This document shows, piece by piece, positions 34,059 to 43,847 of a DNA stretch of 49,442 nucleotides. Each line of letters opens with the position of its first letter. The stretch's first letter is position 1. Position numbers and translations under genes: made by a program. The DNA is from Terriglobia bacterium (GTDB lineage: Bacteria; Acidobacteriota; Terriglobia; Terriglobales; Acidobacteriaceae): positions 1 through 49,442 of the forward strand of contig JAVUPY010000084.1 in NCBI GenBank assembly GCA_032252755.1, in the 5' to 3' direction. Under the pieces are notes generated by a model that ran no database searches, was not told where the DNA came from, and was given only the letters and a program-made list of their open reading frames with translations.

Positions 34059-36386
34059 GTGGATTCGACAACCCCAGGGAAAGAGCTTTACGAGTTCGAC
34101 GTGTTTCGCGTGGACGCCGAGCGCGAAACGCTGTTGCGGGCGGGAGAACCCGTCGCGCTGCCGCCGAAAGCGTTCCAGGTCCTGCTCGTCCTGGTCCGCA
34201 ACAGCCAGGAAGTGGTCACAAAAGATGACCTGATGAAAGAGGTTTGGCCCGACACGTTCGTCGAGGAGGCGAACCTCAGCCGCAACATTTTCCTGCTCCG
34301 GAAGGCACTGGGAGAGTCGCCCCAGGATCATCGTTATGTGCTGACCGTACCTGGACGTGGTTATCGGCTTGCGGAACGGGTGCGACTCGTCCCCGATCAT
34401 GAAGCTAGCATCGTCGCCGCCACTCACTCCAAGATCCAATTAGAAGTAAAAGAGAGCCAGCGTCGGTGGTGGCTCGGCGTCGTCGCGGGCTTGTTACTTC
34501 TGGGGGCCGGGGCTACGGCCGTCTGGGTCTTTGGCCACCATAAGCCGCGCCTGACTGATAGAGACACAATCGTGCTGTCCGAATTTGCGAACTCGACGGG
34601 CGATCCCGTGTTTGATGAAACGTTGCGCCGAGGGCTGGCTGTCCAACTGGCACAATCGCCTTATCTGACGCTGATTTCAGATGAACGAATGCAGCGAACC
34701 CTAGCATTGATGGGGCAACCCATGAATGCTCCGGTTTCGCGCGATGCTGCGCGCGTACTCTGTGAACGGACTGCGAGCGCCGCAGTTCTCGAAGGTTCCA
34801 TCAACAATCTTGGAAGAGCTTACGTTCTTGGACTTCGCGCCACGAGTTGCAGTACTGGGGACGTGCTCGCGGAAGAACAGGCCCAGGCAGCACGAAAGGA
34901 GGACGTGCTAGGCGTCTTGGGTGAAATGGCGAGCTCGTTTAGGCAGCGTCTCGGCGAGTCGCTTAGCTCTGTCTCGAAGTACAATACGCCGTTGCCGGAC
35001 GCGACCACTCCATCCCTGGACGCACTCCGTGCCTACAGTCTCGGTTGGAAATCGACTTTCGGTGCAACTGGACCGGCCGAGGGCATTCCATTTTTTAAGC
35101 GCGCCATTGAACTCGACCCGAACTTCGCAACTGCGTATGCAATGATAGGCCGGACCTACGGCGAGTTAGGAGAGGCGAACCTCTCGGCGGAGTACACGAC
35201 TAAGGCGTTCCAACTGAAGGAGCGAACGAGCGAACCGGAACGCTACTTCATCATGATGAATTACGAGATGCAGGTCACAGGCAATCTGGAAAAAGCCCGC
35301 CAAGCAGGTGAGCTCTGGGTGAATGCGTATCCGCGGGATGCGCACCCGCGGGGCCTCTTATCTTTCATTTACCAGAGCCTCGGCCGAACGGATAAAGCGA
35401 TCGAAGCAGGGCGAGCCGCCGTTGAGCTCGATCCTGATACCGTGCCCGGGTATGCCAATCTGGCTTGGGCCTATGTTCTTGCTGAGCAACCGCAGCGCGC
35501 GGAAGAAATCGTCAGCCACGCATCGAGCAGAGGACTTGAATTTCCCGACCTATACATCCTGCTCTACGACATTGCCTTTCTTAAGAACGATGAGAAGGGG
35601 ATGCAGAGGGCGGTCGCAATGGCAGATGGAAAACCCGGGGCAGAGCATTGGATGGCCGCCCGGCAGGCATGTGTGCTGGCGTACAAGGGTCGATTGAAGG
35701 AAGCGAGAGCATTGACTCGCCGAGCTGTGCTGCTTGCTCAAAAGGAAACTCAAGCCGACAGGGGCGCCCTCTATCTTGCTGCTCTCGCTACTCGTGAGGC
35801 ACTTTTCGGAGACAACGAAGAGGCCAAAGACGCAGCCAGGTCGGCTATGCGTCTCTCTAAGACTCGCGACGTGCTATACGGTGCGGCGTTCGCGTATGCA
35901 TGGGTGGGCGCCGACGCGCAAGCGGCGCCGATCGTGGACGATCTACAGAAACACTTTCCTGAGGACACGTTTGTAAACGGAATTTATCTGCCAACGATTC
36001 GGGCGATCATGGCGCGCAATCACCACGACAGCTCTCGAGCCGACGAATTGCTCCACTCCACAGCTCAATATGAACTGAGCGTTCCGGGCACTTGGTTCGG
36101 ATTCTTTGGCATGATGTACCCAACCTATGTTCGAGGCATGGTTTACCTCGACGCACGTCAACCGGACAAGGCCGCCGCCGAATTCAAGAAGATTGTCGAA
36201 CATCGAGACCTTGTCGCCAGCGATCCGATCGGAGCACTCGCGGCCCTTCAATTGGCTCGATCCTACTTCATGCAGGGTGATCTGAGACAGGCGGAGTCGC
36301 AATATCGGAACGTGATTGCAATTTGGAAGGATGCCTCCCTTGATGTCCCTGTCATCCGTCAGGCCCGGGCAGAGTCGCAGCGGTAA
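34059..36386 (+). CDS. Membrane-spanning winged-helix regulator with TPR domain
   Basis: Protein of 775 aa starting at a GTG. An OmpR/PhoB-type winged helix occupies residues ~8-105 (YEFDVFRVDAERETLLRAGE, NSQEVVTKDDLMKEVWPDTF, VPGRGYRL). A single membrane segment (WWLGVVAGLLLLGAGATAVW) follows near 128-150. Outside the membrane lies a TolB-like α/β domain (IVLSEFANSTGDPVFDETLR) and then a TPR array (GLLSFIYQSLGRTDKAIEAG and others) to the end. This is the CadC-like one-component architecture expanded in Acidobacteriota: DNA binding inside, sensing outside. Targets cannot be inferred. No operator could be assigned to it. Confidence 0.9.
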   Translation: MDSTTPGKELYEFDVFRVDAERETLLRAGEPVALPPKAFQVLLVLVRNSQEVVTKDDLMKEVWPDTFVEEANLSRNIFLLRKALGESPQDHRYVLTVPGRGYRLAERVRLVPDHEASIVAATHSKIQLEVKESQRRWWLGVVAGLLLLGAGATAVWVFGHHKPRLTDRDTIVLSEFANSTGDPVFDETLRRGLAVQLAQSPYLTLISDERMQRTLALMGQPMNAPVSRDAARVLCERTASAAVLEGSINNLGRAYVLGLRATSCSTGDVLAEEQAQAARKEDVLGVLGEMASSFRQRLGESLSSVSKYNTPLPDATTPSLDALRAYSLGWKSTFGATGPAEGIPFFKRAIELDPNFATAYAMIGRTYGELGEANLSAEYTTKAFQLKERTSEPERYFIMMNYEMQVTGNLEKARQAGELWVNAYPRDAHPRGLLSFIYQSLGRTDKAIEAGRAAVELDPDTVPGYANLAWAYVLAEQPQRAEEIVSHASSRGLEFPDLYILLYDIAFLKNDEKGMQRAVAMADGKPGAEHWMAARQACVLAYKGRLKEARALTRRAVLLAQKETQADRGALYLAALATREALFGDNEEAKDAARSAMRLSKTRDVLYGAAFAYAWVGADAQAAPIVDDLQKHFPEDTFVNGIYLPTIRAIMARNHHDSSRADELLHSTAQYELSVPGTWFGFFGMMYPTYVRGMVYLDARQPDKAAAEFKKIVEHRDLVASDPIGALAALQLARSYFMQGDLRQAESQYRNVIAIWKDASLDVPVIRQARAESQR

Positions 36387-36814
36387 TTAAAGAACCTCTG
36401 GCGGCAAATTCATGTCCCTTTACGGCCGGCGTAGAAATACCGCATTGTACACGGCAAAGCGTTTTCTCTTGAGATGCGGGATGGACAGTGGTTGATATTG
36501 CTTCGTGCAGAAAGCATTTTAGGTGAAACTCGCTGGAATCCCGGCTTTTCCCCTCCTTACATCATTGAGCATGAGCACGGCCACATTAAGACTCATTCTC
36601 ACGATGAAAGCGTAGCGGAGAATTGGGCACGTCATTACTTCTGAAATCAGCGGCAGAGACGAGTCGCCCAGAGAGCCGCACTCGATTGCCTGCGGCCAGT
36701 TCTGCCAAGCAACAACTCGCAATTCCTATCGGGTGCGATCCGGTATCTCAACCCGGGATCGTTTCAGCAATGTCCGCAACCAAGTGATAAGTTTAGAGTG
36801 GCACCAGGTAAGCG
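36387..36814. other. Intergenic stretch, possible 56-codon His-rich ORF
   Basis: Little can be supported here. A plus-strand frame at 36474-36644 encodes 56 residues with a His-rich stretch (IIEHEHGHIKTHSHDE) but has no clear ribosome site. It may be a small metal-binding protein or a gene remnant. Confidence 0.25.
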
Positions 36815-37870
36815 TCAGCGGGAACGTGATACGGCCGTCGAGCGCACAGTAGCAACCGAGTCCCTAATTCGAAGTTCTGTGCCGAGTATTATCTCCTGGG
36901 CGGGTTTTTTGGAGCCACTGATTCGCTCCAGCAGAAGATTCGCCGCTGAATACCCGAGCTGATAACCCGGCTGGTAGACGGAGGTAAGAGGTGGATTCGT
37001 GAACTCTGTCAGGTCGAGTCCGTCGAAACTAATGATGGAAACGTCTTTTGGGCAATTGAGCCGCAGTTCCCTCACCGCGGATAGTGCGCCGAGTGCCATT
37101 AGGTCATTCGCCGCGAAAATTACCGTCGGGCGTGGTACCAGGTTCAGCAGACGAAGCGTGGCGGTGTGACCGCTTGCTCGATCAAAAGATGCTTCCTGGA
37201 GATATTCCGGGGGGAGCTTGATTTTCGCCTCAGTAAGAGCCTCCATAAATCCTTGTAGTCGTTCACCAGCATTTGAGAGGTACTCGGGACCGGAAATGAT
37301 CCCAAAACACCGGTGCCCCATGCGAATGAGATGTTCAGCCGCCTTATGGGCCCCCTGGCGATTATCCGCAGCGACGAAGTCTCCTTTCCATCCCCTGGGC
37401 CTGCGGTCGAGACAGACTACTGGGGGGCCTGAAGGCGTAATCGTTAAGCTGCTGTCGGCGGATGGAATAATGAGGATCCCGGCTGGGAGAAACGACTTTA
37501 GGTCGCTGAGGTACACCACCTCTTTCGCTGGGTCATTATCGGTATTACAGAGCACAAGCCGGAAGTTGTTTTTGAACGCAACGTCTTCAACACCACGAAC
37601 GACGGCAGGGAAGAAAGGGTTTGTGATGTCCGGAATGATCATTCCGATCATGTTTGTGCGGTTGCGCCGGAGACCGCGAGATAATTGGTTGGGCTGGTAC
37701 CCGAGAAGACGCACAGCCTCCAGAACACGCTCTCGCAATTCTTCACGAACTGAGGCAGTTCCGTTGATTACGTGCGACACTGTTCCCAAAGAAACACCCG
37801 CACGGTCAGCTATCTGGTGCATCGTGATTCTCGAACCAGCGACGGCATTCTTCTTGGTACGCTGCGTCAC
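36815..37870 (-). CDS. LacI-family transcriptional regulator
   Basis: LacI/GalR regulator of 351 aa. The N-terminal helix-turn-helix and hinge are complete: TMHQIADRAGVSLGTVSHVI at ~17-36, then LGYQPNQLSRGLR. The periplasmic-binding-protein-like sensor begins MIGMIIPDITNPFFPAVVRG and contains VVCLDRRPRGWKGDFV and TVIFAANDLMALGAL. It lies 30 bases behind the secreted barrel/FGE-like gene in the same direction and is probably co-transcribed with it. The palindromes at 40120 and 40406 are the likely operators, which would place the second TonB receptor, sugar transporter and ribokinase under its control. Effector probably a ribose-like sugar, by context. Confidence 0.92.
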   Translation of the reverse strand: MTQRTKKNAVAGSRITMHQIADRAGVSLGTVSHVINGTASVREELRERVLEAVRLLGYQPNQLSRGLRRNRTNMIGMIIPDITNPFFPAVVRGVEDVAFKNNFRLVLCNTDNDPAKEVVYLSDLKSFLPAGILIIPSADSSLTITPSGPPVVCLDRRPRGWKGDFVAADNRQGAHKAAEHLIRMGHRCFGIISGPEYLSNAGERLQGFMEALTEAKIKLPPEYLQEASFDRASGHTATLRLLNLVPRPTVIFAANDLMALGALSAVRELRLNCPKDVSIISFDGLDLTEFTNPPLTSVYQPGYQLGYSAANLLLERISGSKKPAQEIILGTELRIRDSVATVRSTAVSRSR

Positions 37871-37900
37871 GTTGCATGCCTCAGCAAGGAAAACTTCATT

Positions 37901-40072
37901 CTACTCTGCATCGACTACGCATCTGAATCCGATTGTGCCCGCCCGATCGATGCTGGGTGCCATCAACAGATACTTGCCATGTTCCGATAGCTTGTACGCC
38001 TCTGGGAAATACCAGCGAGAACCCTGAGGCCGGTAGTGGCTAGCGCCTCTGACGATGGCAGCCCTGGTATGTTCGTCGGTGAATTCGTCGGTCCACTGCC
38101 AGACATTCCCGACCATATCCATGACTCCAAATTGGCTTTGTCCTTGAGGATGAGCATCAACATCAGCCGCCATGGCCATGGTGCGACCTGTATCTTGCTC
38201 AGGCACGGCCTTCGGATCCCACGAGTTTCCCCAAGGATAGGTACGCCCATCAAGCCCCTGAGCGGCGTACTGCCATTCCCACTCGTGCGGCAACCGTTTT
38301 CCCGCCCACTTGGCATAGGCACGAGCGTCTTCGAGAGATACCCAAACTACGGGCTCATTGCCGGCCCCAGCCGGATAAGTGCCGTTCCGCCAGTCTCGGA
38401 GGAAATTGTGATCGTCTTCAGGGTGGTAGTGCGTCGCATCCAGAAAGTGTTTGAATTCGGCATTGGTGACGGGATACTTATCGATCCAGAATGATTTCAC
38501 GTGGATCTGGTGCTCGTGGTAGCGCCTGGCGGAGTCTTCCCACGGATACTGGACGTCGACTCCTTCATCATTCATTCCTTCGATTTCGATCCCATTTACC
38601 CGAAACAAAAAATCCGCTTCGGGAATCTTGATCATTCCCGCGGTAGCAGCTTTGGCCGGTCTCGTTGCTGCTATTGGGACAAGCTGTTGAGGAATTGAAT
38701 GCCATTGGTCGGAAAAGCTAGCGAGAGGTTGGCTGCTCAAGGGCTGCATCGTCCTGAGAAGTGTCTCGAGTGTTGCGTTCGTCGATTGAGTTTCAAGGAC
38801 TGCACCAAAGCCGTTCCCCTCGAGATCAAAAGAGAGGACAACGTCGTTACCCTCTTTCTCGGGATGCAGTTCCACCCCATGCCATAAATCGAAGTAGCGG
38901 GCGTGTTCTCTATAGGGCGTCACTAGCTGACGCCCGTCGACCGAATAGTGATTGCGGTTTACTACCGTCCACAGTGTTTCGTCCTGGCCGGGCCACTTGC
39001 TTGCAAAGACGCCGAAGCGTTGGGTGAACGTGTAAGGTTCCCATTGAGGGCTGCTGAGCAGCGGTGCGTAGGAACGTTCTATCGTTGCCATCCGCCGTAG
39101 AGCTTCAGCATCTCTCGGTGTAATTTGATTCCAAATTCCCCAGATATTTTCCCAGCTCTCGAATCCGATGCCGTTAAAAAAGGCCTCCTGCAAGTCGTCA
39201 AGATGGTTGTGGGCCCAACGATTAGAAAGGTGGACCATGTGACGAGGTTCCAGCCATTTATAACGGCTAACGGACGGTACGAACTGATACCGCCAATAAC
39301 CCCAAGTCATATTGTTGTAGGCAAGCATCTCATCGGACGCCAACCCTGTCTCTGGTTCAAGTACAAGGGGATTGCCGCTCCTGTCGGAAGCGACTCGATA
39401 CGCTCTTGGGACACCCTCGAGTGTGTCGCCGTTGATTCCATCAGCACCTACGGCGGCGAGTTCACGCGTGATGGCGTCCACGTCTGAGACACCGGGTGAG
39501 CGTGTCCCCTGGTCCCAGAGCATGATTGGAAACAGAACGCGCACGCCTCGGCGGTGGAACGCGGAGATCATTTGCCGAACCTCCTGAGTGCCACCGGGAA
39601 GATCCGCAAACAGGTCATATTGGCTGCGATCGTCTACACCGATATTGGGATACGTAGGCCATACCAAGACGCTATCAATGCCGCCATATCGTCGTGTGAC
39701 ATCGTCAAGGTACCGCCCGACGGTGTACTGTCTTGTCTCCGGATTGTAGAAGAACCGATCATGGATCATCATCTGCGGTTGCACGAAGTTCGACTGCGTC
39801 CAACGGAGTTCGGGGCGTTGATACTCGTGGTCGTCGTATCCAATTCGGATGAGTCTTTCAGTTCGCCAGTGCCTTAGATCGTGCAGCCATTCGTCAATCT
39901 GTTGCCGGGTACAGGTTGCTGGAGCTGCTGTCGCATTCCACTCAGGAATGGCCCCGCACGACGGTCCTGGGATTTGTTCCCATTGCGGTGGATGCGCTGT
40001 GTCCTGGCCAATGGCCAACAGTGACAGGGAAGACAAAGCAAACAGAACAATTAGGCGAAAAAGTCGAGTCAC
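37901..40072 (-). CDS. Exported barrel-domain/FGE-like fusion protein
   Basis: Exported protein of ~723 aa. I prefer the GTG at 40072, seven bases after GGGAGG, followed by the signal peptide TRLFRLIVLFALSSLSLLAIG; an ATG at 40078 and a GTG at 40093 are alternatives. Residues ~80-400 look like a glycosidase-type TIM barrel (GGIDSVLVWPTYPNIGVDDR, RGVRVLFPIMLWDQGT, GADGINGDTLEG). Residues ~510-720 form an FGE-sulfatase/SUMF1 domain (FWIDKYPVTNAEFKHFL, GKRLPHEWEWQYAAQG, DMVGNVWQWTDEF). The FGE domain ends GFRCVVDAE and lacks the paired active-site Cys, so it is probably a binding rather than a formylglycine-forming domain. Likely a periplasmic or surface glycan enzyme. Confidence 0.82.
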   Translation of the reverse strand: MTRLFRLIVLFALSSLSLLAIGQDTAHPPQWEQIPGPSCGAIPEWNATAAPATCTRQQIDEWLHDLRHWRTERLIRIGYDDHEYQRPELRWTQSNFVQPQMMIHDRFFYNPETRQYTVGRYLDDVTRRYGGIDSVLVWPTYPNIGVDDRSQYDLFADLPGGTQEVRQMISAFHRRGVRVLFPIMLWDQGTRSPGVSDVDAITRELAAVGADGINGDTLEGVPRAYRVASDRSGNPLVLEPETGLASDEMLAYNNMTWGYWRYQFVPSVSRYKWLEPRHMVHLSNRWAHNHLDDLQEAFFNGIGFESWENIWGIWNQITPRDAEALRRMATIERSYAPLLSSPQWEPYTFTQRFGVFASKWPGQDETLWTVVNRNHYSVDGRQLVTPYREHARYFDLWHGVELHPEKEGNDVVLSFDLEGNGFGAVLETQSTNATLETLLRTMQPLSSQPLASFSDQWHSIPQQLVPIAATRPAKAATAGMIKIPEADFLFRVNGIEIEGMNDEGVDVQYPWEDSARRYHEHQIHVKSFWIDKYPVTNAEFKHFLDATHYHPEDDHNFLRDWRNGTYPAGAGNEPVVWVSLEDARAYAKWAGKRLPHEWEWQYAAQGLDGRTYPWGNSWDPKAVPEQDTGRTMAMAADVDAHPQGQSQFGVMDMVGNVWQWTDEFTDEHTRAAIVRGASHYRPQGSRWYFPEAYKLSEHGKYLLMAPSIDRAGTIGFRCVVDAE

Positions 40073-40119
40073 GGTCATTCCTCCCAACACCACACCTCGA
40101 ATTCCTGAACGGACCGAAT

Positions 40120-40133
40120 ATAAAAGCTTTCAT
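40120..40133. promoter_or_regulatory. LacI-type operator 2 (ATAAAAGCTTTCAT)
   Basis: Variant of the 40406 palindrome around the same AAAGCTTT core. It lies 4 bases after the minus-strand -10 at 40138 and 47 bases before the secreted-enzyme start. Confidence 0.55.
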
Positions 40134-40137
40134 TCCA

Positions 40138-40165
40138 AAAGTACAACGTTGTTTGAAGTGCTCAA
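40138..40165 (-). promoter_or_regulatory. Putative promoter of the secreted-enzyme/LacI unit
   Basis: Minus-strand TTGAGC (40165-40160), 16 bases, TACTTT (40143-40138). The operator at 40120-40133 covers the predicted transcription start. Confidence 0.45.
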
Positions 40166-40362
40166 CTGCAAGATTCGCTAACGAGACAGGCCGACCTGCG
40201 GGTGGGGAGGACAGGTTCGAAGGTGGACCCTCTTTCAGTCGGTACAGAGAAACTATGCGTGAATACTAGCTGAAAACCACTACTCACTAAGGAGACGTGG
40301 CGCATCGTCGTAAGGTGTAGATCGTGGAGGATGTGCCGTCGAGGCTGATCTGAAAATAACTC

Positions 40363-40392
40363 TTGACACATCCAGAGCTGCAGACGTAGCCT
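40363..40392 (+). promoter_or_regulatory. Promoter of TonB receptor 2
   Basis: TTGACA at 40363-40368, 18 bases, TAGCCT at 40387-40392. The palindrome at 40406 follows 13 bases later. Confidence 0.58.
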
Positions 40393-40405
40393 TCGATCGC
40401 CGAAT

Positions 40406-40419
40406 TTGAAAGCTTTCAA
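40406..40419. promoter_or_regulatory. LacI-type operator 1 (TTGAAAGCTTTCAA)
   Basis: A 14-bp perfect palindrome downstream of the TonB receptor 2 promoter and 63 bases before the receptor ATG. Even-length, centre GC, in the size range of LacI-family sites. A second copy lies at 40120. Confidence 0.7.
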
Positions 40420-40482
40420 GTTCGCCCACAATGCAATGCTCCTCCTCAGTAAGGGGCAGATACTCCCCAGGGGGTTTGGCGT

Positions 40483-43400
40483 ATGGCGTCAGCGTTGAAG
40501 TCGATATTCACGATTTGTGTAGCAGTTATTGTTTTCGCAATCCTCGCGGCCGCTCCCGCAGCCGCGCAATACTCCAGCGGTATTGCAGGGACGATAGTCG
40601 ATCCCACGGGAGCTGCGATATCTTCCGCTGAGTGCACTTTAGTTAACGAAGCGACCGACATTCGCCAAACGGCGCTATCGGATGGTCAGGGTTATTTCAG
40701 TATTCTCCATTTGGCTCCCGGGAAGTACCAACTCGAGATAACCGCACATGGGTTCCAAAAGTGGGTCCAAAAGGACATTCTGATTGAAGGGCACGACGTT
40801 CGTACCCTGTATCCGAAGCTGGTGGTTGGGCAGCAGACGGAGAGTGTCGAGGTATCAGCCGATGCGGAAATGGTGGAAACCACCAAGGGAACGATCGCCC
40901 GCACCTTGGAGCAGAAGACCGTCCAGGAGTCGCCACTAGTTGGCCAGAACCTCTACGCCAGCGTGGCCACGCTCGCCCCGGGAGTGACTGGTCTGGGCGA
41001 TGCGTCAGGGTCGATCGCGGCCGCAGGGTCCCAGGGAACGAACAGTTTCAGTTCAGAGGCAGGTTTCCAGATCAACGGAGCGGGCCAGCGCCAGGAGGCA
41101 AACGAATTCCAGGTAGACGGCACCACTGTCAACGGGAATTCTCGCGACGGAGTGGTGAATATTACTCCTGAACCCGACACCGTGGCGGAGATGAAGATCG
41201 CTGCTGCGACCTATTCGGCCGAGAAGGGCCGGCAGAGCGGCGCGCTGATAGAGATTTTCACCAAGTCTGGCACAAACAAATTCCATGGATCGCTGTCCGA
41301 GATGCACACTGACAGTGGTCTGACAGCTCGTACGGAGTTCCAGAGCAAACTGCCCCATTCGGTTCGGAACGACTTCGGCGGAACCGTCGGAGGTCCGATC
41401 ATCAAAGATCGTACCTTCTTCTTCGGGTCGCTCTTCTGGATGAAGAGCTCTTTGGGAACGACCTTCAAGGAGACCGTAGAGACAAAGGAATTCGAGGACT
41501 ATGTCATTCAAAACTTCCCCGATTCCATGGCCGCGAAGTTCTTCCAAGCCGCTCCTCCGGGCGCCTATCCAAGAAGCGACTTCCAGACTGTAGCCGATAT
41601 AAAGAACAACTGGTGGAGCTCGTACACTCCACCAAATATTCCCGATGATTTGGTTGCGACAGGCACGGCGATTATCAATGCCTCACCCAAAAACGACGGA
41701 TTCCAGGCGCACTTCCGGATTGATCACAACTTACGAGGCGATAAAGATAAGTTGTTTTACAGCTTCTTCCGAAACACCACGCAAGGTGAAAATGCGGATC
41801 CCCGGCCTCAGTATGCTTACATCAACCCAAATGGCACTTGGTACAACAAGATCAACTACGTCCACACTTTCTCCAGCTCCATGATGAATGAGGCTGGAAT
41901 TGCATATAACCGATTGACCGGAAGCCAGCCGGACCGCGTCCCGCCGCTCCCGAACGCTGCATGGATCGGCGGCGTCGATGCGACCTTCTGGCAGTGGGGT
42001 CCTTCGGGTTGGACGCAGAACAACTGGTATGCACATGACACGCTAAGCTACATACGGGGAGCTCACAATTTCAGGGTTGGTCTCGATGTTGATCGCCTAC
42101 AGGATCTGGATGATTTCACCAATGGGAACGCTCGCCCCTACTTCTTGTTCCTAAACGTCCTCGATTTCGCGGCGGACAACCCGTTCCTGCAAAGTGGTCC
42201 GGTGCTCGACGTTCGGACCGGTGGCGTTGCACACAACCTCTACCAGCGAGTGATGATGTTGTACGTCGCACCGTACTTCCAGGACGATTGGAAGGTCAGC
42301 AGGAATTTCACATTAAACCTGGGACTCCGACTCGATTACTTCGGGCACCTCTCGACGGTAATGAACGACAAAGATCCAATCGCCTTCTTCACGCCTGGGT
42401 CGGGCCAGACTTTCGCCGATCAAGTTGCGAATGGTTCTATGGAAGTGCGGGGATCTGCCGGTCAGGCGACGTCCAACGCGCAGTACCGGTTCGCACCGAG
42501 GGTCGGGTTCGCATGGGACGTCTTCGGGAATGGCAGGACATCGCTCCGCGGCGGATATGGAATCTTCAGCACGCGAGTCGGTGAATATTCCTACGTGAAC
42601 AACATGAGGACAAACCCACCTGATTTTGCCAGTCCGTCGATCAGCATCTTCAATCCTGGGGTCACTCTCGCCAATTTCTCCTATGGAACGAGTAGCTCCG
42701 GTGCACAGGGTTTCGCTCCGCCGCCGGGTATCACCTATCAGGTGGACGAGCATGGAGGCCTGGTTGGCACACGCACGAACGTCGGAGGCATCGATCCTAA
42801 CCTCGCACCTCCCATGGTGCACAGCTGGTCGTTAGGCCTTCAGCAGAAACTCGGCGGATTCCTGCTGGAAGCTGATTACTTCGGCAGCGCAAGCAGACAT
42901 CTTTATCTTCAGACAGACGTCAACCGCTTCGCTGGCGACATGATCATCAATGACGGGTATGCCGTGGGCCTCAACCAGAGCTTCGGTGCGATTACGTATG
43001 GACGCAGCATTGGGATCGCAAACTCGAACCTCGGAGCCTTCTCCATATCCAAGCACTTCACGAAAGGCTGGACCGCACACGCTATCTACACCTACGGCAA
43101 GTCCTTGGATCTCACGAGCAGTAATGACAACGGTGTGGGTGGTGGCCAGTCGGTCTTCGACGCCCAGACGCTTGCCGGCCAGTACGGTCGGTCAGACTTC
43201 GACTCTCGTCACAGATTCTCGGCGGACGCGGTTTGGAGCATCCCTACCGTCGGCCAGGGGTTTAGTCGAGTTCTTACTTCGGGCTGGACTCTTTCGCCAA
43301 TCATCATCCTGCAGTCTGGCCAGCCGTTTACGGTGTATAACGGCTCCGGATATTCGTCAGGCGGTGATTACAACGCCGATGGATTCAATTTTGACGTGCC

Positions 43401-43752
43401 GAACACGCCATCATTCGGGAACCACATCAGTACGGATCGTTCCAGCTTCCTCAAAGGCCTCTTTAAGGCGACTGACTTCCCAACCCCAGCCGCTGGGCAA
43501 GAGGGCAACCTGGGCCGCAATACCTACGACGGTCCAGGGTTCGCCGTCGTCAACTTGGCCGTCCAGAAATCTTTCGCGCTGTCCCCCCTAGGTGAGGCCG
43601 GACGACTCGAGCTTCGGGGCGAATTTCTCAACCTGTTCAACAGGGTGAACCTGGTGAATCCGGTTAGCGATTTGTCCAACGCTCTGTTCGGTTACTCTAC
43701 TGGCCAACATCCGGCGCGCCAGATTCAACTGGTGGCTCACATCCGCTTCTAG
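40483..43752 (+). CDS. Oar-like TonB-dependent receptor 2 with carboxypeptidase-regulatory domain
   Basis: Outer-membrane receptor of 1089 aa. Signal peptide SIFTICVAVIVFAILAAAPA; CarboxypepD_reg domain (GIAGTIVDPTGAAISSAECT); plug region with VQESPLVGQNLYASVATLAP; then the barrel, ending VAHIRF with terminal Phe. The Shine-Dalgarno is the GGGGG run before the ATG. Only distantly similar to receptor 1. Followed by a stem-loop, a GRP-type sugar transporter and a ribokinase, so a carbohydrate or nucleoside-derived ligand is likely. Expression probably controlled by LacI through the palindrome at 40406. Confidence 0.93.
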   Translation: MASALKSIFTICVAVIVFAILAAAPAAAQYSSGIAGTIVDPTGAAISSAECTLVNEATDIRQTALSDGQGYFSILHLAPGKYQLEITAHGFQKWVQKDILIEGHDVRTLYPKLVVGQQTESVEVSADAEMVETTKGTIARTLEQKTVQESPLVGQNLYASVATLAPGVTGLGDASGSIAAAGSQGTNSFSSEAGFQINGAGQRQEANEFQVDGTTVNGNSRDGVVNITPEPDTVAEMKIAAATYSAEKGRQSGALIEIFTKSGTNKFHGSLSEMHTDSGLTARTEFQSKLPHSVRNDFGGTVGGPIIKDRTFFFGSLFWMKSSLGTTFKETVETKEFEDYVIQNFPDSMAAKFFQAAPPGAYPRSDFQTVADIKNNWWSSYTPPNIPDDLVATGTAIINASPKNDGFQAHFRIDHNLRGDKDKLFYSFFRNTTQGENADPRPQYAYINPNGTWYNKINYVHTFSSSMMNEAGIAYNRLTGSQPDRVPPLPNAAWIGGVDATFWQWGPSGWTQNNWYAHDTLSYIRGAHNFRVGLDVDRLQDLDDFTNGNARPYFLFLNVLDFAADNPFLQSGPVLDVRTGGVAHNLYQRVMMLYVAPYFQDDWKVSRNFTLNLGLRLDYFGHLSTVMNDKDPIAFFTPGSGQTFADQVANGSMEVRGSAGQATSNAQYRFAPRVGFAWDVFGNGRTSLRGGYGIFSTRVGEYSYVNNMRTNPPDFASPSISIFNPGVTLANFSYGTSSSGAQGFAPPPGITYQVDEHGGLVGTRTNVGGIDPNLAPPMVHSWSLGLQQKLGGFLLEADYFGSASRHLYLQTDVNRFAGDMIINDGYAVGLNQSFGAITYGRSIGIANSNLGAFSISKHFTKGWTAHAIYTYGKSLDLTSSNDNGVGGGQSVFDAQTLAGQYGRSDFDSRHRFSADAVWSIPTVGQGFSRVLTSGWTLSPIIILQSGQPFTVYNGSGYSSGGDYNADGFNFDVPNTPSFGNHISTDRSSFLKGLFKATDFPTPAAGQEGNLGRNTYDGPGFAVVNLAVQKSFALSPLGEAGRLELRGEFLNLFNRVNLVNPVSDLSNALFGYSTGQHPARQIQLVAHIRF

Positions 43753-43762
43753 GGATGAGAGG

Positions 43763-43797
43763 GGCGACAGAATCGAGGTGAACTTAGTTCTGTCGCC
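43763..43797 (+). terminator. Intercistronic stem-loop after TonB receptor 2
   Basis: Perfect 10-bp arms, GGCGACAGAA at 43763-43772 and TTCTGTCGCC at 43788-43797, 15-base loop, no T-tract. Same position relative to the receptor gene as the stem-loop at 19701, with unrelated sequence. Probably sets receptor mRNA level above that of the downstream genes. Confidence 0.6.
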
Positions 43798-43847
43798 TAA
43801 CGGCCACCGACCAGATACGAGCTAAAAGCAAGTTTAGGAGACGGAAG

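Noticed and set aside
37218-38027. 269-codon frame on the plus strand
   Set aside because: Antisense to the LacI gene, whose helix-turn-helix and sensor motifs are unambiguous.
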